A stretch of DNA of 64,000 nucleotides from Shinisaurus crocodilurus (GCA_021292165.1 CM037877.1:9973980-10037979), one strand, 5' to 3'; positions 1 to 10,548 are shown, counted from the first letter of the stretch. Made by a program: numbers and translations. Notes: a model not told the origin generated them from the sequence alone.

Positions 1-66
1 TGGAAGATTTTTACACTGCCTTTTCCTTAAAACGGTTCTAGAGTGGTGTGCAACAAGAGCATGAAA

Positions 67-119
67 ACAAAATAATAGTAACAACAACAACAAACAAACA
101 ACAAACAAACAAACAACAG
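67..119. repeat. (CAAA)n/(CAA)n simple repeat
   Basis: Interrupted CAA and CAAA units. It may be the A-rich tail of an unrecognised retroposon, but no body is visible upstream. Confidence 0.8.
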
Positions 120-400
120 GGGTGGTTGGGAAGCCACAGCTACAAGCAATTAAAGCATCAGGTTAAAAGCCATGTAACACAACCCTGGCAGAGGTGAAAA
201 CATCCAATGCAAATATGTGTAATATGTTCCCTTTTCTTTCTCTCTGTTTCTGTCAAGTCTTCATCTTCTGTGGTCTCTGCTGAGCTGAATGTATTGTGAA
301 TCAATTCTACCCAATGATTCAGACTGATTACTGAGCCGTTGGATTTCAGTTTGTATTTATTGTTTTGTTGTTCCTATTTATTTTAGTTAGCTTTCAGCTG

Positions 401-441
<41 letters not shown>

Positions 442-599
442 TTTTAAGAGTCTGTCCAGAATGTGTGTATATCAGTTCAGGCAGCAAGTGAGCCTCCCTG
501 GGGCCAGAATTCCCCAAGGGGATGTCACAGCTCAGAAGTCTGTAGTCACTTCATGTATCAGCTCAGATGGAGGGGGCGCTTAGAGGAAGTCTTCTGAAG
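120..599. other. No gene seen; includes (TC)n at 405-438
   Basis: Unrecognised sequence. The only clear structure is a perfect TC dinucleotide microsatellite at 405-438. The open frame across it is dinucleotide-encoded Ser-Leu repeat and not a gene. Confidence 0.6.
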
Positions 600-735
600 G
601 TGATTGCGCTACATGGGCAGGCTGGTGCTGGAGTACATGTTTTCCCAGATTCCCAGGTCCCAAGCCATGTAGAGCTTTAAAGTAGCACCAGTACTTTAAG
701 TTGTGCTCTGAAACAGACTGGGAATCCTTTAAGCT
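600..735 (-). mobile_element. L2-like LINE fragment (decayed)
   Basis: The block around 650-690 (CCAAGCCATGTAGAGCTTTA) recurs in related form at 15180-15240 and 51095-51180. The last copy lies inside a recognisable L2 C-terminal region, so this is read as an old L2 piece on the minus strand. No ends are visible. Confidence 0.4.
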
Positions 736-984
736 AGGCCCAGACTTTTTGTTTGCTTGTTTTCCTAGCAGATGGGTGAGGGGAGGTCTTGGGGGTTAAA
801 AATCTTCCTGAAGATTGAGGGCAAGTGTTTCAAGGGGTGCCAAATTTGGGTGGATTCTTAGTATTAGACGAAGTGGCTGGGGGGTCTTTGTTTTTATTTA
901 CTTAATTTATGAATTTATCTCAAACCCCCCGTTTTCCCACGAGACTGTCTGTAGCTTCAGAGTGGTCCCACCACCAAGAAAGGT

Positions 985-1612
985 TATGCTGGTGACACGT
1001 GCACTTGAAAAACGTGCAACTTTCCGCAAATGCACAGCTTTCTCAAAAGACACAACTTTCTCAAAATGCACAACTTTCTCAAAATACACACACTCCTCAA
1101 AATTTATTTATTTTCTTTATTTATTATCTTTATACCCCACCTTTTCCCCCCTGCAAGGAACACAAGGCAGCTTACATAATCCTCCTCCTCCTCTCCATTG
1201 TATCCTCACAACAACCCTGTGAGGTAGGTTAGGCTGAGAGTCAGTGACTGGCCTGAAGTCACCCAATGATCCAAGTAGGCACTCGAACCCAGGTCTCCTG
1301 ATTCCTAGTCCAGCACTCTAACCACTACGCCACACTGGCTCAATGCACAATGTTCATAAAATGCACAACTTTCTCATGATGCACACACTTTAAATCACCC
1401 ACACTTTAGCTTATGGGGGAAATTTGCACAAATTTGGGAATTGTTTGTGCAACTTTCACGTTAGACAACTGTTCGTTTGGCAACATTTCCCCATTCATGC
1501 CAAACAAACAGCAATCGCGAATGCAAGCACAAATCAAGGAGAGACGAGCAGTGAGCTGGTGTTCAGAAAGTCTTGGCGAGTTTGAACATTGCTAGTTCGC
1601 CTATCCCTAGGT
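985..1612. mobile_element. Decayed hAT-like repeat with TGCACAACTTTCTC array, split by a SINE
   Basis: An imperfect tandem motif (TGCACAACTTTCTCAAAA) runs at about 1005-1096 and resumes at 1342-1378 after the SINE. The right edge reads CGCCTATCCCTAG, like the CATCCCTA ends of other hAT-like copies here (1600-1610, 26494, 43823, 58462). The left end was not found. Related TGCACA-rich copies lie at 8140-8470 and 58037-58462. Confidence 0.4.
1102..1340 (-). mobile_element. Sauria-type tRNA-derived SINE
   Basis: Full-length SINE on the minus strand. The tRNA-like head is at the right (CCACACTGGC edge, B-box complement near 1287). The body has the conserved ACAACCCTGTGAGGTAGG block, and the tail is ATTT-rich at the left. 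Known for the family: transcribed by RNA polymerase III and mobilised by a LINE (reported as Bov-B for Sauria SINEs). It splits the TGCACA repeat. Confidence 0.85.
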
Positions 1613-1755
1613 TCAATCCCTGGCACCTCTGGGTAGGGCTGAGAGAAAGTTCTGTCTGAAACCCTGGAGAGCTTCTGCCAGTCAATATAGTTGATACTAA
1701 ACTTGATGAACCAATGGTATGACTTGGTAGAAGGCAGCTTCCTGTGTTCCTAAAA
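1611..1755 (+). mobile_element. tRNA-Ala-derived SINE, 5' truncated
   Basis: Starts inside the B box (GGTTCAATCCC), directly at the end of the hAT-like repeat. It continues through the body seen at 51900-51993 (GAAACCCTGGAGAGC) and ends with AAGGCAGCTTCCTGTGTTCC. The anticodon half is missing. It matches the reverse complement of the copy at 23071-23258. Confidence 0.65.
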
Positions 1756-2269
1756 GAATGCTTCTCACCTGGCCCACCACTCTAAAAAAATTTACTACTG
1801 CCTTCACCCGCAGTTTCTAGCCTTTTGGTTGGATAAAAATAATGAGCAGTAGTGAAACGAGTTTCATTTGGTTGGCTTTGTTGTTTTTTGCTGTTTTGCC
1901 TCATTGATTCTTCATCTCATTTCCAAAATCCCCCTAGAAAGTAAAATAAATAAATAAATAAAACAATCAGCAACCCATATATCTTTTAATTTCCCTGCAC
2001 TACCATTTCATTATTAATCTCTGTAATGGGTGAATACTTAACTCTGGGATGCAACCTGGACAGCTGCTGCTTGTAAGAAAAATGCTTGAGCAAACAAAGC
2101 TGCATTGTGCCGTAATATGAGGGATGCAAGCACCAGATTTACAAGGAACCATTTTGGAAAAGGAGAGAGAGAGAGAGGCCTCCATTTCTACACAGAAGGG
2201 GGAAAAACAATCACTTCGTTTAACGGCTTCCTGGAATGGATTTTTATTTAAACTTTTCCTCACAGGCGG
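1756..2269. other. No gene seen; (AAAT)n at 1942-1963
   Basis: Unrecognised sequence apart from a short AAAT repeat and a short purine tract (GAGAGAGAGAG) near 2164. Confidence 0.55.
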
Positions 2270-2800
2270 ACAAAAGGATCATTAGTATGAAGTGCTAAGA
2301 GTAGTACGAGGCCTCATGCGAACTGGGTTCCCACTTCGCCAAAGCCGTTGCTCCCGCTTGAGGGGCCAGTGGCGCCGTTAATCATAGGCCCAGTTTCGAG
2401 AAGGAAAGCGGAGAGGCATAAACGCACCCGCGGAGTTTTTATTGTCCTGACCCTGACGCCAGGCGCAAATTGTGCAACATTTTTGTGCCAGAAACCTCCG
2501 TGATTTACATATCGTTCTCTCCCTTTCTGAACACAGTGGACAGCTGGTGAATCCTCGTGCCTATTAATCTTTTAGTGCGCAATCATTTTCTGGTATGTAA
2601 CAACTATTTTTCAGTCTTCGGGGCATCAAGTGAGGTAATGAATAATTCCATTATATCCTTACTGGACAAATGGGTATTGCTGAATGACACATTAGGTTTG
2701 GAGTGGCGAAAAGAAGGGGTGGCAGCGAAAGCTGTTTATTACCTTTTCATTGTGGGGAATGGCGAGGAATCTCTCTAAGCTTCTCCTGAGGGGGGATCGC
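2270..2800. promoter_or_regulatory. Candidate conserved non-coding element
   Basis: Single-copy within the window, balanced in base composition, holding several CpG dinucleotides and homeobox-like TAAT cores (ATTAATC near 2564, TAATGAATAATTCC near 2637). The open frame at 2557-2778 has no recognisable domain. The call is inference from texture only; conservation cannot be tested here. Confidence 0.28.
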
Positions 2801-3361
2801 TATTAAACGGAGATACTACTGTATACAATTTGGGGTATTGTGTATGCGCATGAGTGTTTGCGCACTCGTGACTATGAGTTCAACTTTTGGACTGTCAATA
2901 TTTGGCTCTCTGCTGTTCCAGCGCTCTCTGGAGATGAAGTTTGGATCTAATTTGGGGTAGACTGATTCAGGAAGATGGGCTCATGATGACCTTGCTGTGG
3001 GTCTCCCTTCCCATACAAGTGCCAGGGGTTTTGTTTGTTTGTTTGTTTTGTTTTGTTTTGTTTTGTTTAGCACTGATGTAGAGAACTCCACCACTCCCAC
3101 CCAAAACTGGTTTCAGATAAAAACAGACCTACTTTCCCAGATTTTGGAAAACTGATCCATTTAATCCAAGCCCAGTTTCTGAATTCCAATATGAACTGAC
3201 CTGATCTGCACCTCCCGGACTAATGTGAGGGACAGGAAGTTATTCATCAGCTTTCACACTACCAAAATGCTCCAATGAGGCAGTTCTCAGCTCAAAAAAA
3301 AAAAAAAAAAAAAAAGCATCAAAATGTTAATAGGCGTATTTTTGCAGAGAACACATTTTTA
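2801..3361. other. No gene seen; (GTTT/GTTTT)n and poly-A
   Basis: Unrecognised sequence with a GTTT/GTTTT repeat at 3030-3069 and a poly-A run at 3294-3315. Confidence 0.55.
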
Positions 3362-3607
3362 AGTGTGGCGTAGTGGTGAGGGTGTTGGACTGGGACTTGG
3401 GAGATCCGGGTTCAAGTCCCCACTCAGCCATGAAACTCACTGGGTGACTTTGGGCCAGTCACTGACTCTCAGCCTAACCCACCTCACAGGGTTGTTGTGA
3501 GGATAAAATGGAGAAGAGGAGGAGGAGGATTATGTAAGCCGCCTTGGGTTCCTTGCAGGAAAAAAGGCGGGGGTATAAATATAACAAATAAATAAATAAT
3601 TAAATAA
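3362..3607 (+). mobile_element. Sauria-type tRNA-derived SINE
   Basis: Nearly intact plus-strand copy: A-box region AGTGTGGCGTAGTGG, B box GGTTCAAGTCC near 3410, the conserved GGGTTGTTGTGAGGATAAAA block at 3490-3509, then GCCTTGGGTTCCTTGCAGG and an (AAAT)n tail. It is a good local reference for the family. Confidence 0.9.
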
Positions 3608-4193
3608 TTTTGGGTGCAGATGTTTTGTTTAAATTGCTGATTAATGAAGAAATGGGACTGAATGGACTTTTGGTTGAATACATGCAAAAGTGACATGGAT
3701 TGGAAATAGCCTGGTCTGATACCCTGAATTATCAGGTGGGGGCAGCAGTTGATGTAAAAGCAGATCTCTGTGTGATGCTCATGGACATCCTAGAACCCCA
3801 CCTTTGGTCCAGGATGCAATTGGGTTTTACCTTTCTGTTGCTATCTGAAACAGTGGAGATGCAATTTTGCCTCTATGCAGTGGATACGGGTAAGTCCCTT
3901 AAATCAGGGATGCACATCCCGCAGTCCGCAGGCAACAGATGGTCCTCAAGGTGTTCTTGTGTCTCCCCATGACCACCACAGCCCAAATTGCCACCTCTTT
4001 TGCAGCTGCCTCTACCAAAAACACTCTAGGAATCAACACTCAGGGGGCCTGCTTCCTATAGGATCATCTAGGAATCAACACTCAATAGACCTGCTACCAG
4101 GAGAACACTCTTGGAACCAGTATTCAGAGGATGGGCTTCCCAGAGGACACTCCAGAAACACACTTAAAGGACCTGCTCCTGGATTTTGTGGGA

Positions 4194-4234
<41 letters not shown>

Positions 4235-4388
4235 TGTATACATAACTTACTGTGTGTGTAAGAATGTAGGTGTGGGTGAAGAGTACATGTTCCCAGCTCT
4301 CCAACCAACACCTTAGTAGTCCTTGGGGTCAAAAAGGTGGTGCAGCCCTGCCTTAAATTAGGGGTGATTCATCGACAAATTACTACGA
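3608..4388. other. No gene seen; (GT)n microsatellite
   Basis: Unrecognised sequence containing a GT microsatellite at 4196-4233. Between 4020 and 4130 a loosely repeated phrase (GGAATCAACACTCA) occurs about three times, suggesting a degenerate tandem repeat of roughly 45-50 bp. Confidence 0.5.
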
Positions 4389-4505
4389 GGGTTATCCTCA
4401 TAGCTCAGTGGTAGAGCACCTGCTTTGCATGCAGAAGGTCCCAGGTTCAATCCCCAGCATCTCCAGGATCCAGGTAGGGTTACAAAACCTCTTGTCAGTC
4501 TTGGC
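4389..4505 (+). mobile_element. tRNA-Ala(TGC)-derived SINE head
   Basis: TCATAGCTCAGTGGTAGAGC gives a tRNA D-arm/A box, CTGCTTTGCATGCAG gives an anticodon stem-loop with TGC, and GGTTCAATCCCC gives the B box. It runs on into CTCCAGGATCCAGGTAGGG. The acceptor stem does not pair and the tRNA runs into SINE body, so it is not a working tRNA gene. Confidence 0.75.
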
Positions 4506-4532
4506 GAATGGTCAGGAATTCTGGGAGTTATA

Positions 4533-4782
4533 CAGTAATACCTTGGAATGCAAGTAACTTGGTTTGAGAGAGAGCTGTTTTGCAAGACAAGCAAATTTTT
4601 AAATATTTATTTAAAATTTTTTGACTTGCAAGCGACGTCTTGCATTACAAGTACTGTACTACGGCTTAAATTAAAAATCTCTGTACAAATTTTTTTGAGG
4701 GGATTTCGTTTTGATATAAGAGTGTTTTGGATTACAAGCACGTTTCCGGAACGAATTATGCTCTCGATCCAAGGCATGACTG
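4533..4782 (+). mobile_element. Tigger/pogo-like non-autonomous element, copy 1
   Basis: 250 bp flanked by TA on both sides (4531-4532, 4783-4784), the target duplication of Tc1/mariner elements. It starts CAGTAATACCTTGG and ends CCAAGGCATGACTG, so the ends are inverted and imperfect. No transposase. Three more copies lie at 9879, 22647 and 28745. Confidence 0.8.
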
Positions 4783-4784
4783 TA

Positions 4785-5520
4785 CTTCAAAACATCTGGA
4801 GGGCATCTCATTGGGGAAGGCTGGTTTAGGGAGTGGAAATCCATGGATACCCATGATTTCCCTACAATGGAACCTGGTTGCTTCCTATGCCTTGTGGTGT
4901 GCTTGGATTCAGCTTGTGACACAGGTTAGGCTAATGGAGCAGGTCCATCCGTGGAGGCAGTTGAGATGGATACGATGGTTCTGATCCATTTTTGAAAAAA
5001 AAATTCTCATAGGTTCTATGCACTGAATGGACCATCAGTAAACTACCATGAAGTCATTGGTCCCAGAGTGGAAAACAGGCCAATTCAACAGCATCTGGTG
5101 TCTGTTCTCCCCACATTGTTTTCCTGATCCCTATCTACAGCTATGTTATCTCCCCACTCTCTATGAGCTGATGTGATACTTGTCAATCAGGACAAAGGAA
5201 AAGGCAGTGAATGGACTAAGTCTCCGTTTTTATCTGAGGTGTGCAGGACTGCATTTCTGCTCATCTCCTTTCCCTTTCCCCCAGATGCTATTACATTTTC
5301 TATTGGTACCTGACAAAGAGCCTTATGATTCACAGTGATACATACCAATGCGGAGCATGTTCCATCAAAAAGAAAGAGGACCAGGAGGGTCTATGGTCGA
5401 AGAAACTTTTCAATAGCAGTGATCAAGAAGGATTGCCATCTTAGCACTGTATCTGTGCAGGGGACCAGCTATAAACTTGCATCACATGTTTTATATGAAG
5501 AAAAGAGGCGGCAACCCTAA
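4785..5520. other. No gene seen; half of a hAT MITE at the left edge
   Basis: 4790-4832 (ACATCTGGAGGGCATCTCAT, then GGGGAAGGCTGG) matches one half of the palindromic MITE seen whole at 28084-28219. The rest is unrecognised. Confidence 0.45.
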
Positions 5521-5605
5521 TTAAGCACTAACATGGCTGAATACACAAGGATTCAAACCCATACTTCTAAGAGCTAAGCGCTCAAAGCCCTCTGCCTGAA
5601 TGAAT
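5521..5605 (-). repeat. Unclassified interspersed repeat, copy 1 of 3
   Basis: The reverse complement contains GGGTTTGAATCC after GCGCTTAGCTCTTAGAAGTA. Related copies are on the plus strand at 42533-42610 and 46583-46645. The B-box-like GGTTTGAATCC hints at a tRNA-derived SINE head, but no body was identified. Confidence 0.45.
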
Positions 5606-6649
5606 GAATTAGTCTCATGTTCTTTTCTTCTTTTCTTTTTAAGTCGCAAGTTCTTTCTGTCCCAAATATGGAGAACCTTGCACATGCTGATACATGCTTA
5701 TCTGTGCTGAACTGAAACAAAATTCTCACCCATCCCTACCGGGCACCAGCGACATTGTGGGTTGCTTGGGAGATCCCAGTGAGAGCTGCTGGTGGGGCGT
5801 TATCTAGGCCCCCTATCACATTCCTCATGACCATCAAGAGCACAATGGGACCTAGAACTGCCTCGGGTGTGAAAATGAATTAGGGCCGTGCAATCCAATG
5901 TGGCTGCCTGTAAGCCCTCCAAACTCGGGCATTCAATGGAGGGTGGAAGGAGCGCAGAGAAGAAAGTTGCCCCCACCATGCTCCGCCTCCCTGCAAAAGA
6001 CATAGATGGCTGAAATTTCAGCCATCTTAAACTTTTCTCCCAGCTCACAAGGAAGAGAGGCTGAGGCGCTACCATGGTACATTGTATCCCTGCCCTCCCC
6101 CGGACGCCACACAAACCCCCGCCCCCAAGGTTGGTCTTCTGACCTCAGAGCCGCAGCCAGCATGGTTCTTTCTGTGCCAGCCGTGGAGGGAGGGTGCTCC
6201 AAGGTCGGGGTCCCAGCTCCGACCTTGGAACGCGTTTCCGAACTCAGTGCTGGGACTCCAACCTTTCCTATGGCTGTCTAGACTCTGTCTAGTGGCCATA
6301 GGATTGTGCCCAAAACGACTTTAATTTTGATCATCTAACAAGTGCCCAGCAAATTCAATCTTTTTGCCCGTGCCCATTTTAAATCAGGCTGAGGTGTTGG
6401 CATGTCACTCCACCTGATGAGCCAGGCAAGTGATGTTGCATTAGTTTGGTGGTTGGTTCACAAGGTAGGCAGGCCTGTCTTATGGCAATGGAAAGTTTTA
6501 GTTCTACATTGCGTGAAGAAGGACCCCCTCCTGTTTTTCTTGTCCTTATTGCCAATCTGTTTCATCCCTATGTAACACACAGCCCTACGGTCTCCAGTCT
6601 TAAAGATCGTGTCTGACATGTTCCTTCTTTGCCCCGAAGGCTTGTTATA
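5606..6649. other. No gene seen; contains a 24-bp perfect palindrome
   Basis: 5700-5742 ends in CACCCATCCCTA, like a hAT-like edge. At 6004-6027 a 24-bp perfect palindrome (AGATGGCTGAAA joined to its complement) lies in a context similar to 30600-30690. Open frames on both strands at 5800-6320 overlap each other and show no domain. Confidence 0.45.
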
Positions 6650-6950
6650 CTATTTGATATATTTGGGACATTAGTATGGCTCACACCTCCATCCAAGGAA
6701 GACTGCAAATGGGGATTGGCACCGAGCGAGTGATTGGCAGCGGTGATGAATTCTTATTGTGTCGAGAATTTTTCGGCATGACATTTATTGGTAGACCTAT
6801 CCAAAATAATCCCCATTCAGACCTGCCAGATTTGCTGCAAAGTGATGTACTCCAGCCGCGCATTGCCAGAAGAATAATGATGGATGCCCGCTGCCAATCA
6901 GAATGAAGAATCAGTCAACTCCTTCCTGTCATTTTAAACTATGGCTGGAT
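6650..6950. promoter_or_regulatory. Candidate conserved non-coding element
   Basis: Unique, balanced composition with scattered CpGs and no repeat match in the window. It has a 76-codon open frame on the plus strand and an overlapping frame on the minus strand; neither resembles a known protein. It could be an enhancer or a small unrecognised exon. Confidence 0.25.
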
Positions 6951-7215
6951 GGCCAGTTTTTACTAAATTTGTTGGGGCGGGCGGGGGAGAGAGATTTCAT
7001 GCATGTGGGCTACCTGCATTTAATGGGAGCATTAGCACCAATATTAATGAGAGCATTAGTACCACTGCTAGCTAAAGCTTCATCAAGTTTGGGGAATAAG
7101 GGAAGATGGAGGAATGGCAAACCCTGCCCTCCACTACTGCAGAAAAGCTGACTTGATCTTTCCCTTTACTTCTCCACTTCAACAGCATGTATTATTTCTT
7201 TCACTCTTCCCTGAT

Positions 7216-7268
7216 TTCTTTCTTTCTTTCTTTCTTTCTTATTTATTTATTTATTTATTTATTTATTA
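7216..7268. repeat. (TTTC)n and (ATTT)n tract
   Basis: Tetranucleotide tract leading directly into the A-rich tail of the next SINE; probably grown from that tail. Confidence 0.75.
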
Positions 7269-7479
7269 TTCCGCCTTTTTTCCTGCAAGGAACCCAAGGT
7301 GGCTTACATAATCATCATCACCCTCTCCATTTTATCCTCACAACAACCCTGTGAGGCAGGTTAGGGTGAGAGTCAGTGACTTGCCCAAAGTCACCCAGTG
7401 AGCTTCAAGGCTGAGTGGGGACTAGAACCCAGGTCTCCCGAGTCCCAGGCCATCTTTCTAACCACTATGCCACACTGGC
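7241..7479 (-). mobile_element. Sauria-type tRNA-derived SINE
   Basis: Minus-strand full-length copy ending in CACACTGGCA. Contains ACAACCCTGTGAGGCAGG and GGAACCCAAGGTGGCTTAC. The tail at the left is fused to the ATTT/TTTC tract. Confidence 0.88.
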
Positions 7480-7842
7480 ATGAATCGTCACTTAAACTGC
7501 CCTCAAATATAGTCCTGGCTGTGATGTTCGCTAGTAGCCAAATTGCACAGAAGACTGTCTGTTGAGGCTCAGAGACAGGCAACATGGACAAAAGGACTAG
7601 GTATAAGGCAGAGGTTGGGTCTGAGTCTTAAATACAAGTTCCTATATTTGTACCTGCAAAGCACAAGTCAGTGTCCATTTCACAGGAGGCAAACTGGTGC
7701 CCAGAGAAACATGCACAGGAAAAATGCATGCCAACACCACAGTCCCACAGCAAAACTGAACCAAAACAAAACACAGACAGAGGCAACACACAAGAGAGGC
7801 AGACAGATACACAAGCCAAAGTGAACACACACCACACCAGTA
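7480..7842. other. No gene seen
   Basis: Unrecognised sequence. Overlapping open frames on both strands at 7543-7924 have Cys-rich or His/Gln-rich translations without a known domain. Confidence 0.5.
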
Positions 7843-8040
7843 GAAGGCTGGGGGCGACGACAATGTCAGTGAGGCTGTGTATCCACCCCCGGATTTTACT
7901 CTGACCTTTTAAGGAGCTATCCAAGGTGCTGAACCCATTTCAGGGATATGGTCCAGCACCTTGAATAGCTCCTTTAAAAAGTCCAGACTAAAATCTGGAG
8001 TGGATACACACCCCGACTGATATTGGAGCAGCCAACCTCC
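7843..8040. mobile_element. Fold-back MITE, copy 1
   Basis: Two arms of about 90 bp face each other around 7936-7946. The inner arms are close to identical: AAGGAGCTATCCAAGGTGCT on the left, and AGCACCTTGAATAGCTCCTT on the right. The outer ends share AATGTCAGTGAGGCTGTG with its complement. A second member is at 20715-20918. No coding capacity; superfamily not assigned. Confidence 0.7.
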
Positions 8041-8139
8041 ACCACACCTCACCAAACAACATAAAAACAAAAGCAAACACATGTCCGCCTACCTTTCAAG
8101 CCTATATGTGAACAGAGGACAGAGTTGTGTACTGAAATC

Positions 8140-8470
8140 CACATTTTAATGAGCTTTGCGATGCAGCCCATCTCAGAGAAAATGTGCGCGTTCGGATAGA
8201 ACGAACACAAAATGCCTCGGTTTGAGGAAAAGTGAGCAAAGTAAAGTACTGTGGGGGGGGGGAAACGTGTGTGTTCAAAAAGTGCATCCAAAAAAGTGTT
8301 CATTAGGGGAAAGGTGTACAAGAAAGAACAATTTTCCGTACAAATTTACAATGAATAAATATTTCACAAACCTATGCAAAACGGGTCGAAAGGAGCTCGA
8401 CTTTAACCATCCGACAATCTCACTGAGAACAGAATTGATGGGTCTTGCTGATGTTAGCTGCAGTGCAAGG
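8140..8470. mobile_element. Decayed hAT-like repeat, TGCACA-rich type
   Basis: Similar in texture to 58037-58462: GTGCATCC, ATTTACAATGAATAAATATT and GACAATCTCACTGAGA near the right edge (compare GACAATCTCAGCGACA at 58419). Ends are not defined. Confidence 0.4.
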
Positions 8471-8535
8471 GTGCCCACGGACATCATGTATGGGATCCTC
8501 AGTGTGCAGGAAGGGGAGTCACATTTTGAATTAGA

Positions 8536-8766
8536 TATTATATTATATTTATTATATTTATACCCCGCCTTTTTTTCCTGCAAGGAACCCAAGGCGGCTT
8601 ACATAGTCCTCTCCATTTTTATCTGCACAACTACCCTGTGAGGTAGGTTAGGCTGAGAGTCAGTGACTGGCCCAAAGTCACCCAGTGAGTTTCATGGCTG
8701 AGCGGGGACTAGAACCCGGATCTCCCGAGTCCCAGTCCAACACTCTCACCACTACGCCACACTGGC
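8536..8766 (-). mobile_element. Sauria-type tRNA-derived SINE
   Basis: Minus-strand copy, tail TTATATTTATTATATTTATA at the left, tRNA-like head at the right ending CACACTGGCA. The middle shows a small loss in the CTCCTCCTC block. Confidence 0.87.
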
Positions 8767-8879
8767 ACAGTGAATGATTCATGGTGTAAACAAAAAACAA
8801 AAAGAAAAGAAAAACAAACATAGACTCCCTGCAAGTAAATGAAGCCACCAAATGAAGTGAGGTGGGTGGCTACTTAGGA

Positions 8880-9080
8880 GAGGACATTTTGGTGGTGGCA
8901 TCCCAGTTGTAGAATGCCCTCCCTGGCAAGGCTGTTTTGGCACCTACATTGTGGCCTTTTTAGTGCAACCTTTCTTTCTTTTCTTTTTTAATTTTCTTAG
9001 ATATTTTTGGTTCTTTTTAAATGTGTTTTTAGATATCCCCCCCCCCCTGCTGCTGTTTTTTTTACTCTGGTTTTAGTCTG
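8880..9080 (+). mobile_element. L2-type LINE 3' region, part 1
   Basis: Decayed C-terminal coding and 3' UTR of an L2-type LINE (TAGAATGCCCTCCCTGGCAA, compare the WN-LP region of L2 C-termini). It is interrupted at 9081 by an L1 and resumes at 10169 and again at 10549. The duplicated target GTTTTAGTCTG is at 9070-9080. Confidence 0.5.
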
Positions 9081-10168
9081 GTTTTTTTTAAAAAAACTTT
9101 ATTTCAAACATTATATAAAACAAATTTTAAAAAAAACCCATACTAAGGTGCACCCATCTCCACGGGGCCAAGAAATAATTTCTACATAATAATCCATTAT
9201 TATTCAATATTCCAAAAATACATCATATCTTGACACGGCTTACTCCCCTTTCCCTTTACTAAAACATAGTCTAGGAATAGTCCCCAAATATCCTTGACGT
9301 TATTTTTCTTTAATTGTCCCTTTTTACATTTGATAAGTTAATTTATCATTTAAGGCGATATCCCACACCTCTTTATACCAGTCTATAATTGAAAACTGAT
9401 GTTGAACTTTCCATTTCCTTGCTATCATTAATCTTCCCACAGTTAACAAATTTACAATTAGTTCCTTTATCTCTTGAGAACAAACAAGTTTCTCCGTTAT
9501 TGATAACAATGCTAATTTTTTGACAGACCTCCAAATTAATACCAATAATTTCTGAAATTTCTACAAAAAAATTGTTCCAGAAATTCAGTACGCTTTTACA
9601 ACTCCACCACATATGAGCATAAGTGCCTAGATCCCTGCATCCTCTCCAACACAATGGAGAACAATTACTATCTATTTTGTTTAATCTTACCGGAGTCAGA
9701 TACCATCTCCAAATAATTTTATAGAAATTTTCTTTTATCCTTACTGACATGTTTCTTAATATGCGTCTGCCCCAAATATTTTTCCATCCTTCATTCGAAA
9801 TCTCCATCCCAAATTCCATATCCCATACCATCTTGAGATTATCTTTTTGCACTTCAATTTTTTGAATCATTTTATATACAGTCATGCCTTGGATTGAGAG
9901 CATAATTCGTTCTGGAAATGTGCTTGTAATCCAAAACACTCTTATATCAAAACGAAATCCCCCCAAAAAAATTTGTACAGAGATTTTTAATTTAAGCCAT
10001 ACTACAGTACTTGTATTGCAAGACGTCGCTTGTATATCAAGTAAACAATAAATAAATAAATATTTAAAAATTTGCTTGTCTTGCAAAACGCTCTCAAACC
10101 AAGTTACTTGCCATCCAAGGTATTACTGTATCTCTTTTGTTATACCTCTTGAAGAGATGTTCCCTTCA
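9081..10168 (-). mobile_element. 5'-truncated L1 LINE (ORF2 C-terminus and 3' UTR)
   Basis: Flanked by an 11-bp direct repeat GTTTTAGTCTG (9070-9080 and 10169-10179). The minus strand has a poly-A-like end with AATAAA near 9099, then ORF2 C-terminal coding to about 10165. Recognisable features are the WYLTPVRL and HMWWSCK motifs of the L1 Cys-rich C-terminus and a WYKEVWDIALNDKLT end; several frameshifts separate them. It lacks the endonuclease and RT core. It holds a Tigger-like insertion. Confidence 0.82.
9879..10128 (-). mobile_element. Tigger/pogo-like non-autonomous element, copy 2
   Basis: 250 bp, TA on both sides (9877-9878, 10129-10130), starting CAGTCATGCCTTGG and ending AAGGTATTACTG. 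It sits inside the L1 ORF2. A long minus-strand open frame running from this element into the L1 is an accidental fusion. Confidence 0.85.
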
Positions 10169-10188
10169 GTTTTAGTCTGTTTTAAACT

Positions 10189-10547
10189 ATTTATTTATTT
10201 ATTTATTTATTTTATTATATTTATATCCCACCTTTTTTTCCCCCTGCAAGGAACCCAAGGTGGCTTACATAACCCTCCTCCTCCTCTCCACTTTATCCTC
10301 ACAACAACCCTGTGAGGAAGGTTAGGCTGAGAGTCAATGACTGTCCCAATGCAAGGAACCCAAGGTGGCTTACATAACCCTCCTCCTCCTCTCCACTTTA
10401 TCCTCACAACAACCCTGTGAGGAAGGTTAGGCTGAGAGTCAATGACTGTCCCAATGCCACCCAGTGAGCTTCATGGCCGAGTGGGGACTAGTACCTGGAT
10501 CTCCCGAGTCCCCAGTCCAACACTCTCACCACTAGGCCACACTGGCT
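10189..10547 (-). mobile_element. Sauria-type SINE with internal duplication
   Basis: Minus-strand copy inserted in the L2 3' region just right of the L1. It is longer than its relatives because a 105-bp block is present twice in tandem. Head ends CACACTGGCT at the right. Confidence 0.88.
10246..10455. repeat. 2 x 105-bp tandem duplication inside the SINE
   Basis: 10246-10350 and 10351-10455 read the same throughout (both start GCAAGGAACCCAAGG and end GACTGTCCCAAT). No difference was seen by eye, so the duplication is young or an assembly artefact. Confidence 0.85.
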
Positions 10548-10548
10548 C

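Noticed and set aside
4389..4460. Possible tRNA-Ala gene
   Set aside because: Anticodon loop and both promoter boxes are visible, but the acceptor stem does not pair and the sequence runs on into a SINE body seen elsewhere in the window.
9373..10086. 237-codon minus-strand open frame
   Set aside because: It joins the reverse strand of a Tigger-like element to an L1 ORF2 fragment. The two halves come from different transposons, so it is an accidental fusion.
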